A stretch of 64,000 nt of DNA, taken from Aquificota bacterium (GTDB lineage: Bacteria; Thermosulfidibacterota; Thermosulfidibacteria; Thermosulfidibacterales; B14-G1). The stretch covers positions 11,869 through 75,868 of the forward strand of contig WFSL01000027.1 in assembly GCA_015486015.1 (NCBI GenBank), written 5' to 3'. This document shows positions 9,979-18,365 of the stretch, piece by piece. Each line of letters begins with the position of its first letter. The first letter of the stretch is position 1. Position numbers and translations under genes: made by a program. The notes under the pieces are model-generated. The model was not told the DNA's origin, did not search any database, and saw only the letters and a list, made by a program, of their open reading frames with translations.

Positions 9979-10826
9979 GGAAGCTGAGGCTCTTCTTTGA
10001 GATGATAAAGTTTCCTCATACCCTTTTTGCCCTTCCATTTGCCTTTACGGGGGCCCTTATGGCAGCCCATGGAATGCCTCCCTTCAGGGTCATATGCTGG
10101 ATCTGCGTGGCCATGTTTGGGGCGAGATCGGGGGCCATGTCCTTTAATCGCTGGGCCGACGCCATTATAGATGCAGCCAATCCCAGGACCCGCAATAGGC
10201 CCATACCCAGGGGTGACCTCTCCAGAAGGGATGCCCTCCTCTTTTCCGTTGCATCATACGCCCTCCTGGTCTTTGCAGCCCATCAGCTAAATCCACTCTG
10301 CTTCAAACTTTCCCCGGTAGCTGTGTTGATCACCGCTGCTTATTCCTATACGAAACGCTTCACCTGGGCCACCCATATGGTCTTGGGCCTTTCCCTCTCC
10401 ATGGCGCCTATAGGGGCTTGGATTGCCGTTAGGGGTTGTATAGATCCCCCTGCAGTGTATCTTGGTTTGTCGGTCCTCTGCTGGGTGGCAGGCTTTGATA
10501 TCCTCTACGCCCTTCAGGATATAGAGTTCGATAAGAGGTTTGGGCTTTATTCTATCCCAAGGCTCATAGGCGTGGCCCCCTCCCTCTATCTGGCTCGTCT
10601 CCTCCACGGTATCACCCTAATTTTTTTGGTGCTTACTGGTTTGGGATGCAATATGGGGTGGTGGTATTGGCTGGGGCTTATTGTGGTATTGATCCTCTTC
10701 ATTTATGAGCATTCTCTCTTAAGTCCCCATGACCTCAGTAAGTTGGATGTGGCATTCTTCAACATGAATGGGTATATTAGTATAGTAGTATTTTCCTTTA
10801 CCTTATTGGATTACCTTCTGCACTGA
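9963..10826 (+). CDS. mqnP: UbiA-family prenyltransferase, probably MqnP of the futalosine menaquinone pathway
   Basis: Integral membrane prenyltransferase of 287 residues with about eight hydrophobic helices. The first Asp-rich motif is NRWADAIIDAANPRTRNRP and the second lies in ALQDIEFDKRFG. The N-terminal FFEMIKFPHTLFALPFAFTG and the overall length are typical of the MqnP/UbiA-like clade, which prenylates the naphthoate precursor of menaquinone. 4-hydroxybenzoate prenyltransferase (UbiA) is the alternative; no other quinone genes are nearby to decide. GTG/ATG choice: ATG 9963 overlaps tsaE. Confidence 0.82.
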   Translation: MGGTLRKLRLFFEMIKFPHTLFALPFAFTGALMAAHGMPPFRVICWICVAMFGARSGAMSFNRWADAIIDAANPRTRNRPIPRGDLSRRDALLFSVASYALLVFAAHQLNPLCFKLSPVAVLITAAYSYTKRFTWATHMVLGLSLSMAPIGAWIAVRGCIDPPAVYLGLSVLCWVAGFDILYALQDIEFDKRFGLYSIPRLIGVAPSLYLARLLHGITLIFLVLTGLGCNMGWWYWLGLIVVLILFIYEHSLLSPHDLSKLDVAFFNMNGYISIVVFSFTLLDYLLH

Positions 10827-10983
10827 AATATAAGCTGCGCTGAAATATAAGCCTTGGATTATCAAGTTGTTACATGCGTCACCCGCCCGGAATGGGAGAA
10901 AATTCCCCCTTTACTTTATAGGGGTAATTGAGTATAGGCATGCAGAGTTATATCAGGAGATGGATGGAGGCAGGGTTGGGGAT

Positions 10984-11592
10984 ATGAGAGACAGGGTACT
11001 GATAGTGGACGATGAGCCTGAGGTACAGGAGTCCCTTTCCCGGTGTTTGGAGGGCTCTGGGTATCATGTGATGGCCTGTGGATCTCTTTCGGAGGCCGCT
11101 TCTGCCGTGAAGGCGTTTTCTCCTCATCTGGTGCTCCTGGATCTCCATCTCGATAGGGAAGAGGGCCTGGACTTACTCAGGGGAATGGGGGACAACTCCT
11201 GTGGGATCCCTCCTGTGGTAGTGCTTTCCGAGGAGGGTTCCTGGGAGAGTGCTGTAGAGGCCATGAGGCTGGGATGCAGGGACTACCTTGTCAAGCCTGT
11301 GGAAGAGGGCGAATTGCTGTTCAGGGTGAGTGAGGTCATAAGGAGAGGGGCCTTTCGCTATAAAATGGGTAGGGTTCTTCCTATATGCTGCGTGTGTGGC
11401 AAGGTGAAAAGCGAGAATGGAGAGTGGATGGATCCCTCTTCCTATCTTGTGCATGACCTTGGGATGCTCTTGAGTCATACTTACTGCCCCGAGTGTTTTG
11501 AGGTCGAAATGGGAAGGCTGAGTAGGACCCATGAGAAGCACTGCCATCTTCCAGATGAGGGGGGAGATGAGCTTGAACCCTCCAAAGAGTAG
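10984..11592 (+). CDS. Response regulator with C-terminal cysteine cluster
   Basis: Residues 1-120 form a receiver domain with the acidic pocket DDE (9-11), phospho-acceptor Asp53 in LVLLDLHLD and Lys104 in DYLVKP. There is no DNA-binding domain. Residues 133-175 carry five cysteines in the pattern CCxC...CPEC (Cys135, 136, 138, 168, 171), a short module that recurs at the end of single-domain regulators in Deltaproteobacteria and looks metal- or redox-binding. ATG 10984 puts the receiver at the very start. No cognate kinase is adjacent. The last 140 codons are antisense to the M50 protease frame. Confidence 0.85.
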   Translation: MRDRVLIVDDEPEVQESLSRCLEGSGYHVMACGSLSEAASAVKAFSPHLVLLDLHLDREEGLDLLRGMGDNSCGIPPVVVLSEEGSWESAVEAMRLGCRDYLVKPVEEGELLFRVSEVIRRGAFRYKMGRVLPICCVCGKVKSENGEWMDPSSYLVHDLGMLLSHTYCPECFEVEMGRLSRTHEKHCHLPDEGGDELEPSKE

Positions 11593-12201
11593 GAAAACCA
11601 CCAGGATAATTAATCCATAGGGTTCAATCTTTGCATAGCTTTGGGCCAAGTTGGAGGGCAGGACACCTACCAGGATCCTGCCTCCATCCAGTGGAGGGAT
11701 AGGGATGAGATTGAAGATGCCCAGGGCTACATTGATAATGATGCCCAGGGTTATCATTAGGAAGAGGGGAACGGTTACGCAGTATACCCCTTTAAGTGGT
11801 GGTATGAGTCCTGTATGGAAGAAGACCGCCAGGTACCGGAGGAGAAGTGGGTCAAGTCTGGAAAGGACCTGAAAGGGAATGGCAAAGGCGAGGGCCAGGA
11901 GAAAATTGGTTGCGGGCCCGGCCATAGCTACCCACATCATGCCTTTCCTTGGGTCACGAAGGTTCCATGGATTCACGGGTACGGGCTTTGCCCATCCTAT
12001 GAAGCGTGTGATCACAAATACCAGTAGCCCTAAGGGGTCCAGGTGCTTCAAGGGGTTGAGGGTGAGTCGCCCCGCATTTTTGGCAGTAGGATCCCCCAGT
12101 CGGTAAGCCATATAACCATGAGAGACCTCATGACATGTGATGGAGAAGAGGATAGGGGGGGCCGCCAGTGCTATTTGCTGAATGGTGGACTCAAGCCCCA
12201 T
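11173..12201 (-). CDS. M50 site-2 protease family membrane protein with antisense C-terminal extension
   Basis: Membrane metalloprotease of the small S2P-like class. The core (residues 1-about 223) shows the zinc motif HEVSHG, MAGPATNFLLALA and the third motif NLIPIPPLDGGRI, with several hydrophobic helices. ATG 12201 gives MGLESTIQQIALAAPP, the usual start; the gene overlaps the upstream PilT-like gene by 11 bases. Homologues end soon after the last helix (about base 11530), but here no stop appears until 11173. The extra 120 residues are entirely antisense to the response regulator (overlap 11173-11592) and have no recognisable domain. Either the stop was lost and the proteins overlap, or the true end lies elsewhere. 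Confidence 0.8.
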   Translation of the reverse strand: MGLESTIQQIALAAPPILFSITCHEVSHGYMAYRLGDPTAKNAGRLTLNPLKHLDPLGLLVFVITRFIGWAKPVPVNPWNLRDPRKGMMWVAMAGPATNFLLALAFAIPFQVLSRLDPLLLRYLAVFFHTGLIPPLKGVYCVTVPLFLMITLGIIINVALGIFNLIPIPPLDGGRILVGVLPSNLAQSYAKIEPYGLIILVVFLLFGGFKLISPLIWKMAVLLMGPTQPSHFDLKTLGAVSMTQEHPKVMHKIGRGIHPLSILAFHLATHAAYRKNPTHFIAKGPSPYDLTHPEQQFALFHRLDKVVPASQPHGLYSTLPGTLLGKHYHRRDPTGVVPHSPE

Positions 12202-13072
12202 GGAGGAGGGCCTCTTTTTCCTGTCCGGTGTACAGAACGATCTCTTTCTTCTGGACAATCTGTACCACAGCGGGGAGCAACTCCCGAACCACCTGAGAGA
12301 AGAGGTCCTCGTCGCCATAGAGATGGCGGAGTAACTTGATGGCCAGGGAGGGAGACCATGCAGGGAACCTCAGCAGGCATAGGGTGGCCCTGTTGGCTGC
12401 CTCTATGAGCTTCACTACGGACTCTCTGTCTGGTGCGTCACTCACGTACAGTATGTCTGCCTCTAAGAAGCTCCCTTGACTTATTCCGAGGGCCATACTC
12501 TCAACATCTACACCTACCTCCCTCTGGATCACTACAGACTCATTGTTGTTAAGGATGTACTGGATGGGTTTTTCTACGGTGTAGATGATTTGATTTTTTG
12601 TGTCGTTGATGTGTTTTAGAATGGCGTAAATCACCTCTGCCACCTCCGAGGCTTTGCTGCCAGTGAAGAGGATGATCCCTGTCTCATTCTCTATGAGGTG
12701 GGCAATCCTATCTTGTAGCTCTGGGTTGGGTATGCATTCGAGGAGGGCGGGGATGTGAGAGGAGAGCCTTTCTATGAAGACCACGGGGGTACCCCTCTGG
12801 ATGATGAAGTTCACCCTGAGCCTTCCCACATCTTGAGTGGAAAGCGTGAAGGTGCCATGGGTGGTTTTTCCGGCACTCGCTACGATCTGATAGTTGGCGA
12901 TAGTGGCTAACCCACTCAGGGTCTCTCTCACATCTTGGGGGGTTACGGGTGGTAGCCCCGAAGGGACAACGGTCCCACCCATTCGAAGGAGTAATGGGGA
13001 CTTTGGGACTAATAGAATCTTATCACCCTTCCCGGTCTGCAGTGTCTCTATGATCCTGGGTGAAAGGTTCAT
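12191..13072 (-). CDS. Degenerate PilT/PilB-like protein (predicted pseudo-ATPase)
   Basis: A 293-residue protein with the layout of pilus retraction ATPases, but every nucleotide motif is altered. Where PilT has a GPTGSGKS P-loop this has FTGSKASEVAE (about residues 136-146); the Asp box reads TVEKPIQYIL, the Walker B region ILYVSDAPD and the His box LLRFPAWSP. Alignment anchors remain clear: RLRVNFIIQRG, IVQREVG-like VIQREVGVDVES and the leucine-rich end. It probably no longer hydrolyses ATP. ATG 13072 has GGAGGTG in front of it; a GTG at 13078 is in frame. It lies 29 bases after hslU and overlaps the M50 gene. No other pilus genes are nearby. Confidence 0.78.
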   Translation of the reverse strand: MNLSPRIIETLQTGKGDKILLVPKSPLLLRMGGTVVPSGLPPVTPQDVRETLSGLATIANYQIVASAGKTTHGTFTLSTQDVGRLRVNFIIQRGTPVVFIERLSSHIPALLECIPNPELQDRIAHLIENETGIILFTGSKASEVAEVIYAILKHINDTKNQIIYTVEKPIQYILNNNESVVIQREVGVDVESMALGISQGSFLEADILYVSDAPDRESVVKLIEAANRATLCLLRFPAWSPSLAIKLLRHLYGDEDLFSQVVRELLPAVVQIVQKKEIVLYTGQEKEALLHGA

Positions 13073-13101
13073 ATTCACCTCCTAAAGGGGGCAACGCCTC
13101 T

Positions 13102-14460
13102 TCACAGGATGTACCTGCTAAGGTCTTCGTCCCTTATTATGGATTCCAACCTCTCCCTCACGTAGGCCACGTCGATGGTGATTTCCCTCCCCTTCAGATC
13201 TGGGGCATGGAAGGAGAGATCCTCCAGCACCTTCTCCATCACAGTGTAGAGCCTCCTTGCTCCAATGTTTTCCATCCTTTCGTTGAGCTGCACGGAGATG
13301 TTTGCCACCTCCTCTATAGCCTCTGGGGTGCATTCAAGATGGACGCCTTCAGTTTCCATCAGGGCCTTGTACTGCTTGAGGAGGGCATTTTCTGGTTCAG
13401 TAAGGATCCTTACAAAGTCCTCCTTTGTAAGGCTCTTCAGCTCTACCCGGATGGGGAACCTCCCTTGGAGTTCGGGTATAAGGTCTGAAGGTTTTGAGAC
13501 GTGGAAGGCCCCTGCGGCTATGAAGAGGATGTGCTCCGTGCGAACCATCCCGTACTTTGTGGCCACTGTCGTGCCCTCGACAATGGGGAGGAGATCCCTT
13601 TGAACACCCTCCCTGGAAACGTCGGGGCCGTGTCCCCCTTCCCTTCCAGCGATCTTGTCTATCTCGTCCAAGAACACGATCCCTGCATTCTCCACGCGCT
13701 CAATAGCCTCGCGCACCACCTGGTCCATGTCTATAAGCCTCTGGGCCTCTTCTTCAACGAATATCTCTAAGGCTTCTGGGACCTTTACCCTCCTCTTCTT
13801 GTACCTCTTGGGGAATAGGTTCCCCAGCATATCCCTGAAGTTGATGTCCATGTCCTCAAGCCCGGAGGAACTGATCACCTCTATGGCGGCGGTGCTGCCC
13901 TTCTCCTCCGTCTCTATCTCCACCACCCTGTCATCGAGCTTTCCTTGGCGGAGCATCTCCCTGAGCTTTTCCCTGGTTCTCCTGTGTTGCTCCTTCAGTT
14001 CTTCCCCTTGGGAGGTGGGGTAGCCCTTCTTCTCTACTGGAGGTAGGGGAAGGAGGATATCCAAAAGCCTCTCCTCAGCGTTGGCCCTGGCCTTACCCCT
14101 TACTCTCTCCGCCGCCTCACTCTTCACCATCTGAACCGCCAACTTGGTAAGGTCCCTTATGATAGATTCCACGTCCCTCCCTACATATCCCACCTCTGTG
14201 AACTTGGAGGCCTCCACCTTTATGAAGGGGGCCTTGGCCAAGCGCGCCAGTCTCCTTGCAATCTCAGTCTTTCCCACGCCTGTTGGGCCTATCATGATGA
14301 TGTTTTTTGGCAACACCTCCTCCTTTAGGTGGGGGGGGAGTTGCTGGCGCCTCCACCGGTTTCTCAGGGCTATGGCCACGGCCTTTTTGGCTTCTTCCTG
14401 GCCGATGATGAATCTATCTAAGGTCTCTACGATCTCCTTTGGGGTGAGACACTCTATCAT
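13102..14460 (-). CDS. hslU: ATP-dependent protease ATPase subunit HslU
   Basis: AAA+ unfoldase that feeds substrates to HslV. The 452-residue protein has Walker [10 protein letters not shown], Walker [13 protein letters not shown], the GYVGRDV pore motif and the C-terminal sensor 2 region ending in DLSRYIL, whose tail docks into HslV. The start ATG overlaps the hslV stop by one base (TAATG), indicating translational coupling in the xerC-hslV-hslU order. Confidence 0.97.
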   Translation of the reverse strand: MIECLTPKEIVETLDRFIIGQEEAKKAVAIALRNRWRRQQLPPHLKEEVLPKNIIMIGPTGVGKTEIARRLARLAKAPFIKVEASKFTEVGYVGRDVESIIRDLTKLAVQMVKSEAAERVRGKARANAEERLLDILLPLPPVEKKGYPTSQGEELKEQHRRTREKLREMLRQGKLDDRVVEIETEEKGSTAAIEVISSSGLEDMDINFRDMLGNLFPKRYKKRRVKVPEALEIFVEEEAQRLIDMDQVVREAIERVENAGIVFLDEIDKIAGREGGHGPDVSREGVQRDLLPIVEGTTVATKYGMVRTEHILFIAAGAFHVSKPSDLIPELQGRFPIRVELKSLTKEDFVRILTEPENALLKQYKALMETEGVHLECTPEAIEEVANISVQLNERMENIGARRLYTVMEKVLEDLSFHAPDLKGREITIDVAYVRERLESIIRDEDLSRYIL

Positions 14461-14993
14461 TACATCTCCTCCAGCAGCACCTCTTGGTTTGTGTAGATGC
14501 AGATGCCTGCAGCGATTTTTAGGGCCCTTAGGGCTATCTCCCTTGGGGTGAGATTTGTGTATGCCATAAGGGCCCGGGCAGCAGCCAGGGCATATGGACC
14601 CCCAGAACCAATGGCGATGAGGCCATCATCGGGCTCAATCACGTCTCCGGTGCCCGATATGAGAAAGGTCTTTTCCCTGTCGGCAGCCACAAGGTAAGCC
14701 TCCAGACGCCTGAGGAGCCTGTCCGTCCTCCAGTCCCTTGCCAGTTCCACTGCTGCCCGGGGTAGGTTCCCCCCATATGTCTCCAATTTCTCCTCCAGGC
14801 GCATCATCAGTGTGAGGGCATCGGCGGACGCCCCTGCAAAGCCCACGATCACCTTGTCCTTGTAAATCCTCCTGACCTTTTTGGCCTTGGCCTTGAGTAC
14901 GGTATTTCCTAAGGTGACTTGACCGTCCCCTGCCACGGCCACTTTCCCTCCCCTTCTCACTGCCACAATAGTTGTACCCCTCATTTGCTTCAT
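14460..14993 (-). CDS. hslV: ATP-dependent protease peptidase subunit HslV
   Basis: Threonine peptidase of the HslVU two-component protease. The mature N-terminal [21 protein letters not shown] is preceded by a short MKQMRG leader, and [14 protein letters not shown] near the C-terminus is typical. ATG 14993 overlaps the xerC TGA by one base; a TTG at 14996 is in frame. 177 residues, normal length. Confidence 0.96.
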   Translation of the reverse strand: MKQMRGTTIVAVRRGGKVAVAGDGQVTLGNTVLKAKAKKVRRIYKDKVIVGFAGASADALTLMMRLEEKLETYGGNLPRAAVELARDWRTDRLLRRLEAYLVAADREKTFLISGTGDVIEPDDGLIAIGSGGPYALAAARALMAYTNLTPREIALRALKIAAGICIYTNQEVLLEEM

Positions 14994-15868
14994 CAATCCT
15001 TCCTCCTGGCCCTGGGGTGTGATCTGGTGTAAACCTCCTTTAGGCGCTTGGTGGTGAGATGGGTATAGATCTGGGTAGTAGAGAGGTTGGCATGACCCAG
15101 CAGCTCCTGTACCACTCTCAGGTCTGCCCCTCCCTCCAACATGTGAGTGGCAAAGGAGTGGCGTAGTGTATGGGGGGAGAGAGGCTTTCCCAAGCCGGAG
15201 CTTACAGAGGCCTTATTGATAATCCTCCTCACGGTTGTATGTGAGATTCTGCCGCGGGATGTTACAAAGAGGGCCTTATCATCCCCCTTCCCGTACAGGC
15301 CCCTTTTGGTGAGGTACGCCCTCAGGGCCTCTATGGCCTTAGACCCTATCAATACTATTCGTTCCTTTTTACCCTTCCCCATCACCCTGATCTGCCCCTG
15401 TGACAGGTCTATATCATTGAGGTTGAGCCCCACCAGTTCCGATATCCTGATGCCGCTGGCATAGAAGAGCTCTACGATAGCCCTGTCACGGAGGTCCATT
15501 TTACCTGCCTCGAAAAGCCTCTTGGCCTCTGCGATAGAGAGCACCCGGGGTAGGGCCTTTCCCTTCTTTGGTGTGCGCAGGAGCCTTGCGGGGTTGCCCT
15601 TTAGTATGCCCCTCCCCTTGAGGAAAGCATAGAAGCACCTGATGGATGCCACCCTCCTGGCTATGCTGGTAGGGGCTAGTCCCCTCTTTTTACAGTGGAG
15701 GAGGTAGGCCCTCAGATCCCAGGAGGAAGCCTTTATAAGGGATAGGCCCCTCTCTTCCAGAAATGCCTGGAGGTCTCTCACCTCCCTTACATAGTTCCTA
15801 ACAGTATGGGGGGACGCTCCCTTCTCACTTATGAGGTGCTGGCGGAAAGTGTCTAAGGGGTTCACCAC
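14993..15868 (-). CDS. xerC: Tyrosine recombinase XerC
   Basis: Site-specific recombinase that with XerD resolves chromosome dimers at dif. The 291-residue protein has an N-terminal SAM-like core-binding domain and the catalytic set: Arg in [12 protein letters not shown], Lys in [33 protein letters not shown] (nucleophile Tyr). GTG 15868 has AGGAG five bases before it and overlaps gmk by 7 bases. Its place directly before hslVU matches the codV-clpQ-clpY arrangement of Firmicutes and other lineages. Confidence 0.93.
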   Translation of the reverse strand: MVNPLDTFRQHLISEKGASPHTVRNYVREVRDLQAFLEERGLSLIKASSWDLRAYLLHCKKRGLAPTSIARRVASIRCFYAFLKGRGILKGNPARLLRTPKKGKALPRVLSIAEAKRLFEAGKMDLRDRAIVELFYASGIRISELVGLNLNDIDLSQGQIRVMGKGKKERIVLIGSKAIEALRAYLTKRGLYGKGDDKALFVTSRGRISHTTVRRIINKASVSSGLGKPLSPHTLRHSFATHMLEGGADLRVVQELLGHANLSTTQIYTHLTTKRLKEVYTRSHPRARRKD

Positions 15869-16473
15869 TTCAGCTCCTGAATGCGGCTCACCCTATGGCG
15901 TTCGGCCTCCACAATGCATACAAGCTCTTTTACAGCATCCTCTAACACATCGTTCACAATAAAGTAGTGGAAGAACGGGTACATGGCCACTTCCTCCTCT
16001 GCCCTTTCCCAGCGCTTTTTTATCTCTGAGGGTGTGTCCGTATCTCTAAGGGTGAGTCTCTCCTTAAGGGCCCTTAGGGAGGGGGGAAACACATAGATGG
16101 CCACGGTATCATTTGGAAACTTGGCCTTTATCTGGGAGGCCCCCTGGGTATCTATGTCGAGAAGCAGATCCCTTCCTTCCTCTATAGCCTTGTCCAGGCT
16201 GAAGATGGGGGTGCCGTAGAGGTGGTCATAAACCCTGGCCCATTCTGCCATCTCCCCCCTTTCTACCATATTCAGAAAGGTCTCCTCTTTTACAAATCTG
16301 TAGTCCACACCTTCTCTCTCCTCTGGCCTGGGTGGTCGCGTAGTGTATGAGACGGAGAACTCAATCCCTTGGAGCCTCTCCAATGCCCTTCGACAAAGGG
16401 TGGTCTTCCCCGCACCTGAAGGAGCGGAAACAACAAAGAGTATGCCCTTTCTCTTTATCTTCATAATAGTCAC
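15862..16473 (-). CDS. gmk: Guanylate kinase
   Basis: Phosphorylates GMP to GDP. The 203-residue protein shows Walker A SAPSGAGKTTL, the GMP-binding SYTTRPPRPEEREGVDY and LLDIDTQGA. Starts at GTG 16473, overlapping the yicC stop as GTGA; ATG 16464 (MKIKRKG) is an alternative. rpoZ, often downstream of gmk, is absent here and xerC takes its place. Confidence 0.96.
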   Translation of the reverse strand: MTIMKIKRKGILFVVSAPSGAGKTTLCRRALERLQGIEFSVSYTTRPPRPEEREGVDYRFVKEETFLNMVERGEMAEWARVYDHLYGTPIFSLDKAIEEGRDLLLDIDTQGASQIKAKFPNDTVAIYVFPPSLRALKERLTLRDTDTPSEIKKRWERAEEEVAMYPFFHYFIVNDVLEDAVKELVCIVEAERHRVSRIQELKW

Positions 16474-17348
16474 TCTACATTTTGTATTTGCTCTCGCATT
16501 TTTTCAATTTCTCCCTTCATCTCAACGATCATGTGTGAAATCATGGCATCTTGGGCCTTGGAGGCAATGGTGTTGCTTTCCCTTAGGGCCTCCTGAGCCA
16601 GGAAATCCAGCTTGCGACCACAGGGGGATCCCCTCATCAATGTCTCCCTCATCTCCCCTAAGTGGGTCCTGAGCCTGACTACCTCTTCTGATATATCGGT
16701 CCTTTCTGCCATTAATGCTACCTCTTGTGCCAGCCTCTCCGGTGGCACCTCTATCTTGAGTGACCGAAGGCGCTCTCTCAGTCGGTTTCTATAAAGCTGG
16801 GGCAAGTCCGGTGCCCTGTGGGCTGTCTCTGATAGAAGGTGCTCCATTCTTGTGAGGTGGCTTAGGATATCCTTCTTGAGTGCCTCCCCTTCTCTCTGGC
16901 GCTCCTGTATCATAGCATTTATGGCCTTTCCCAAGGCCTCCTCGATGGTCCCCCACAAAAGCTGGGGATCCTGCTCCTTGCCCCTCATATTGAATACCTC
17001 TTGATGGGCCAAGAGGTGCGATAAGTGGAGCTCCCCCTTTCTCCCTATGGCCTCAGCCACCTGCTCTAAGGCACTCCAGATGGCCATTGCCCTTCCCCAA
17101 TCTATTTCTATCTCAAAACCCTCTTCCCCTGTGGGTGTTACGGTGACGACGATATCCACCTTTCCCCTGTGGCATACCTCCCTCACCTTCTCACGGATCA
17201 GGGACTCTAAGGTAGTGAGGAAGCGTGGAAGCCTGGTGGTGATTTCTAAGAACCTGTGATTGACGCTCTTTACCTCTATTTCAATATCTACCCCCAGGCC
17301 CTGGCTCTCTCCCTTTCCATACCCTGTCATGCTCCTCAGGTATCCCAT
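16470..17348 (-). CDS. yicC: YicC-family endoribonuclease
   Basis: A 292-residue protein with the family signature SMTGYGKGE at the start, VKSVNHRFLEITTRLPR, and the C-terminal DUF1732 block GRKLDFLAQEALRESNTIASKA. E. coli YicC is an RNase that promotes RyhB decay; in most genomes it lies next to gmk, as here. First gene of a seven-gene minus-strand run to the M50 protease. Confidence 0.93.
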   Translation of the reverse strand: MGYLRSMTGYGKGESQGLGVDIEIEVKSVNHRFLEITTRLPRFLTTLESLIREKVREVCHRGKVDIVVTVTPTGEEGFEIEIDWGRAMAIWSALEQVAEAIGRKGELHLSHLLAHQEVFNMRGKEQDPQLLWGTIEEALGKAINAMIQERQREGEALKKDILSHLTRMEHLLSETAHRAPDLPQLYRNRLRERLRSLKIEVPPERLAQEVALMAERTDISEEVVRLRTHLGEMRETLMRGSPCGRKLDFLAQEALRESNTIASKAQDAMISHMIVEMKGEIEKMREQIQNVE

Positions 17349-17471
17349 AAATTAAATGATAATGGGAATGAAGATGGAAAGGCAAGCCAAGGATCCTTTT
17401 GGAAGGAGAGGATTGAGGAAGGCGTGCATTGTTGGTGGCGATACTGCCCAAGTTAGGATAAAATAAAAATT

Positions 17472-18356
17472 ATGAAGGGTAACGAGCTGCTCTTGAGGTA
17501 TCTCACCTTCCTCTCTGTGGAGAAGGGGCTCTCGTCTCATACGATAGAGGGGTACAAGGGCGACATCGAGGACTTCCTGGGGTATCTTAAGGTCCTGGGT
17601 CTGGCGTTACCCGATGCGGTCCGTGATGCGTTTACAGGGTACCTTATGCACCTGGCAGGCAGGGGGCTTTCGCCATCTACCATTAGGAGGAGGTTTTCTG
17701 CCTTAAGGGGGTTGTATGCCTTTATGGTAGAGGAGGGGATACTCTCTTCTGATCCAATGGAGGGCGTGGATACCCCCAGACTATGGGCTACACTTCCCTG
17801 CGTCTTAGACCTTAGGGAAGTGGAGCGTTTGCTGGAGGCCCCCCCTGTGCATACCCCCTTAGGGGTGCGGGACAGGGCTATGCTGGAACTCCTCTACGCC
17901 ACAGGGGTGAGGGTCTCTGAGTTGGTGGGTCTGAGGCTTGTGGACCTGGATATGGTAGAGTGTCTCTTGCGCCTCAGGGGGAAGGGAGGAAAGGAGAGGA
18001 TAGTGCCAGTGGGTCAGGAGGCTCTCCTGTGGCTGGGGCGGTATCTTAATGTGAGGAGAGAGTTGGACAAGAGGGGATCACCCTATCTCTTCCTCACCAC
18101 CAGAGGAGGGCCTATGAGTAGGCAGAGGTTCTGGCAGTTGGTGAAGTCTTACGCTAAAGCGGTGGGGATAGAGAAGGCCATCTCCCCCCATACCCTGCGC
18201 CATTCCTTTGCCACTCACCTGTTGGAGAGGGGGGCCGATTTAAGGGTGGTCCAGGAGCTGCTGGGCCATGCCGATCTCTCTACTACCCAGATCTATACCC
18301 ATGTGGCCCGTTCGCACATTGCAAGGGTCTACAAGAAGAGTCATCCCAGGGCTTGA
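17472..18356 (+). CDS. xerD: Tyrosine recombinase XerD
   Basis: Partner of XerC at dif. The 294-residue protein shows the N-terminal core-binding domain and catalytic residues in [31 protein letters not shown] and [14 protein letters not shown]. XerC and XerD in this window are alike in the last 60 residues but differ in the N-terminal half. It is divergent from yicC across a 123-base gap that shows only a weak ribosome site (AGGA far upstream), so expression may be low. Confidence 0.92.
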   Translation: MKGNELLLRYLTFLSVEKGLSSHTIEGYKGDIEDFLGYLKVLGLALPDAVRDAFTGYLMHLAGRGLSPSTIRRRFSALRGLYAFMVEEGILSSDPMEGVDTPRLWATLPCVLDLREVERLLEAPPVHTPLGVRDRAMLELLYATGVRVSELVGLRLVDLDMVECLLRLRGKGGKERIVPVGQEALLWLGRYLNVRRELDKRGSPYLFLTTRGGPMSRQRFWQLVKSYAKAVGIEKAISPHTLRHSFATHLLERGADLRVVQELLGHADLSTTQIYTHVARSHIARVYKKSHPRA

Positions 18357-18365
18357 GGGGCTGGC

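Noticed and set aside
10823-10853. Two copies of a 13-base direct repeat (CTGAAATATAAGC) spanning the mqnP stop
   Set aside because: Only two short copies with a 17-base period; no sign of a larger array or a function.
17348-17472. Possible dif site or small RNA between yicC and xerD
   Set aside because: No dif-like 28-mer and no stable structure; only a small AAGGATCCTT palindrome.
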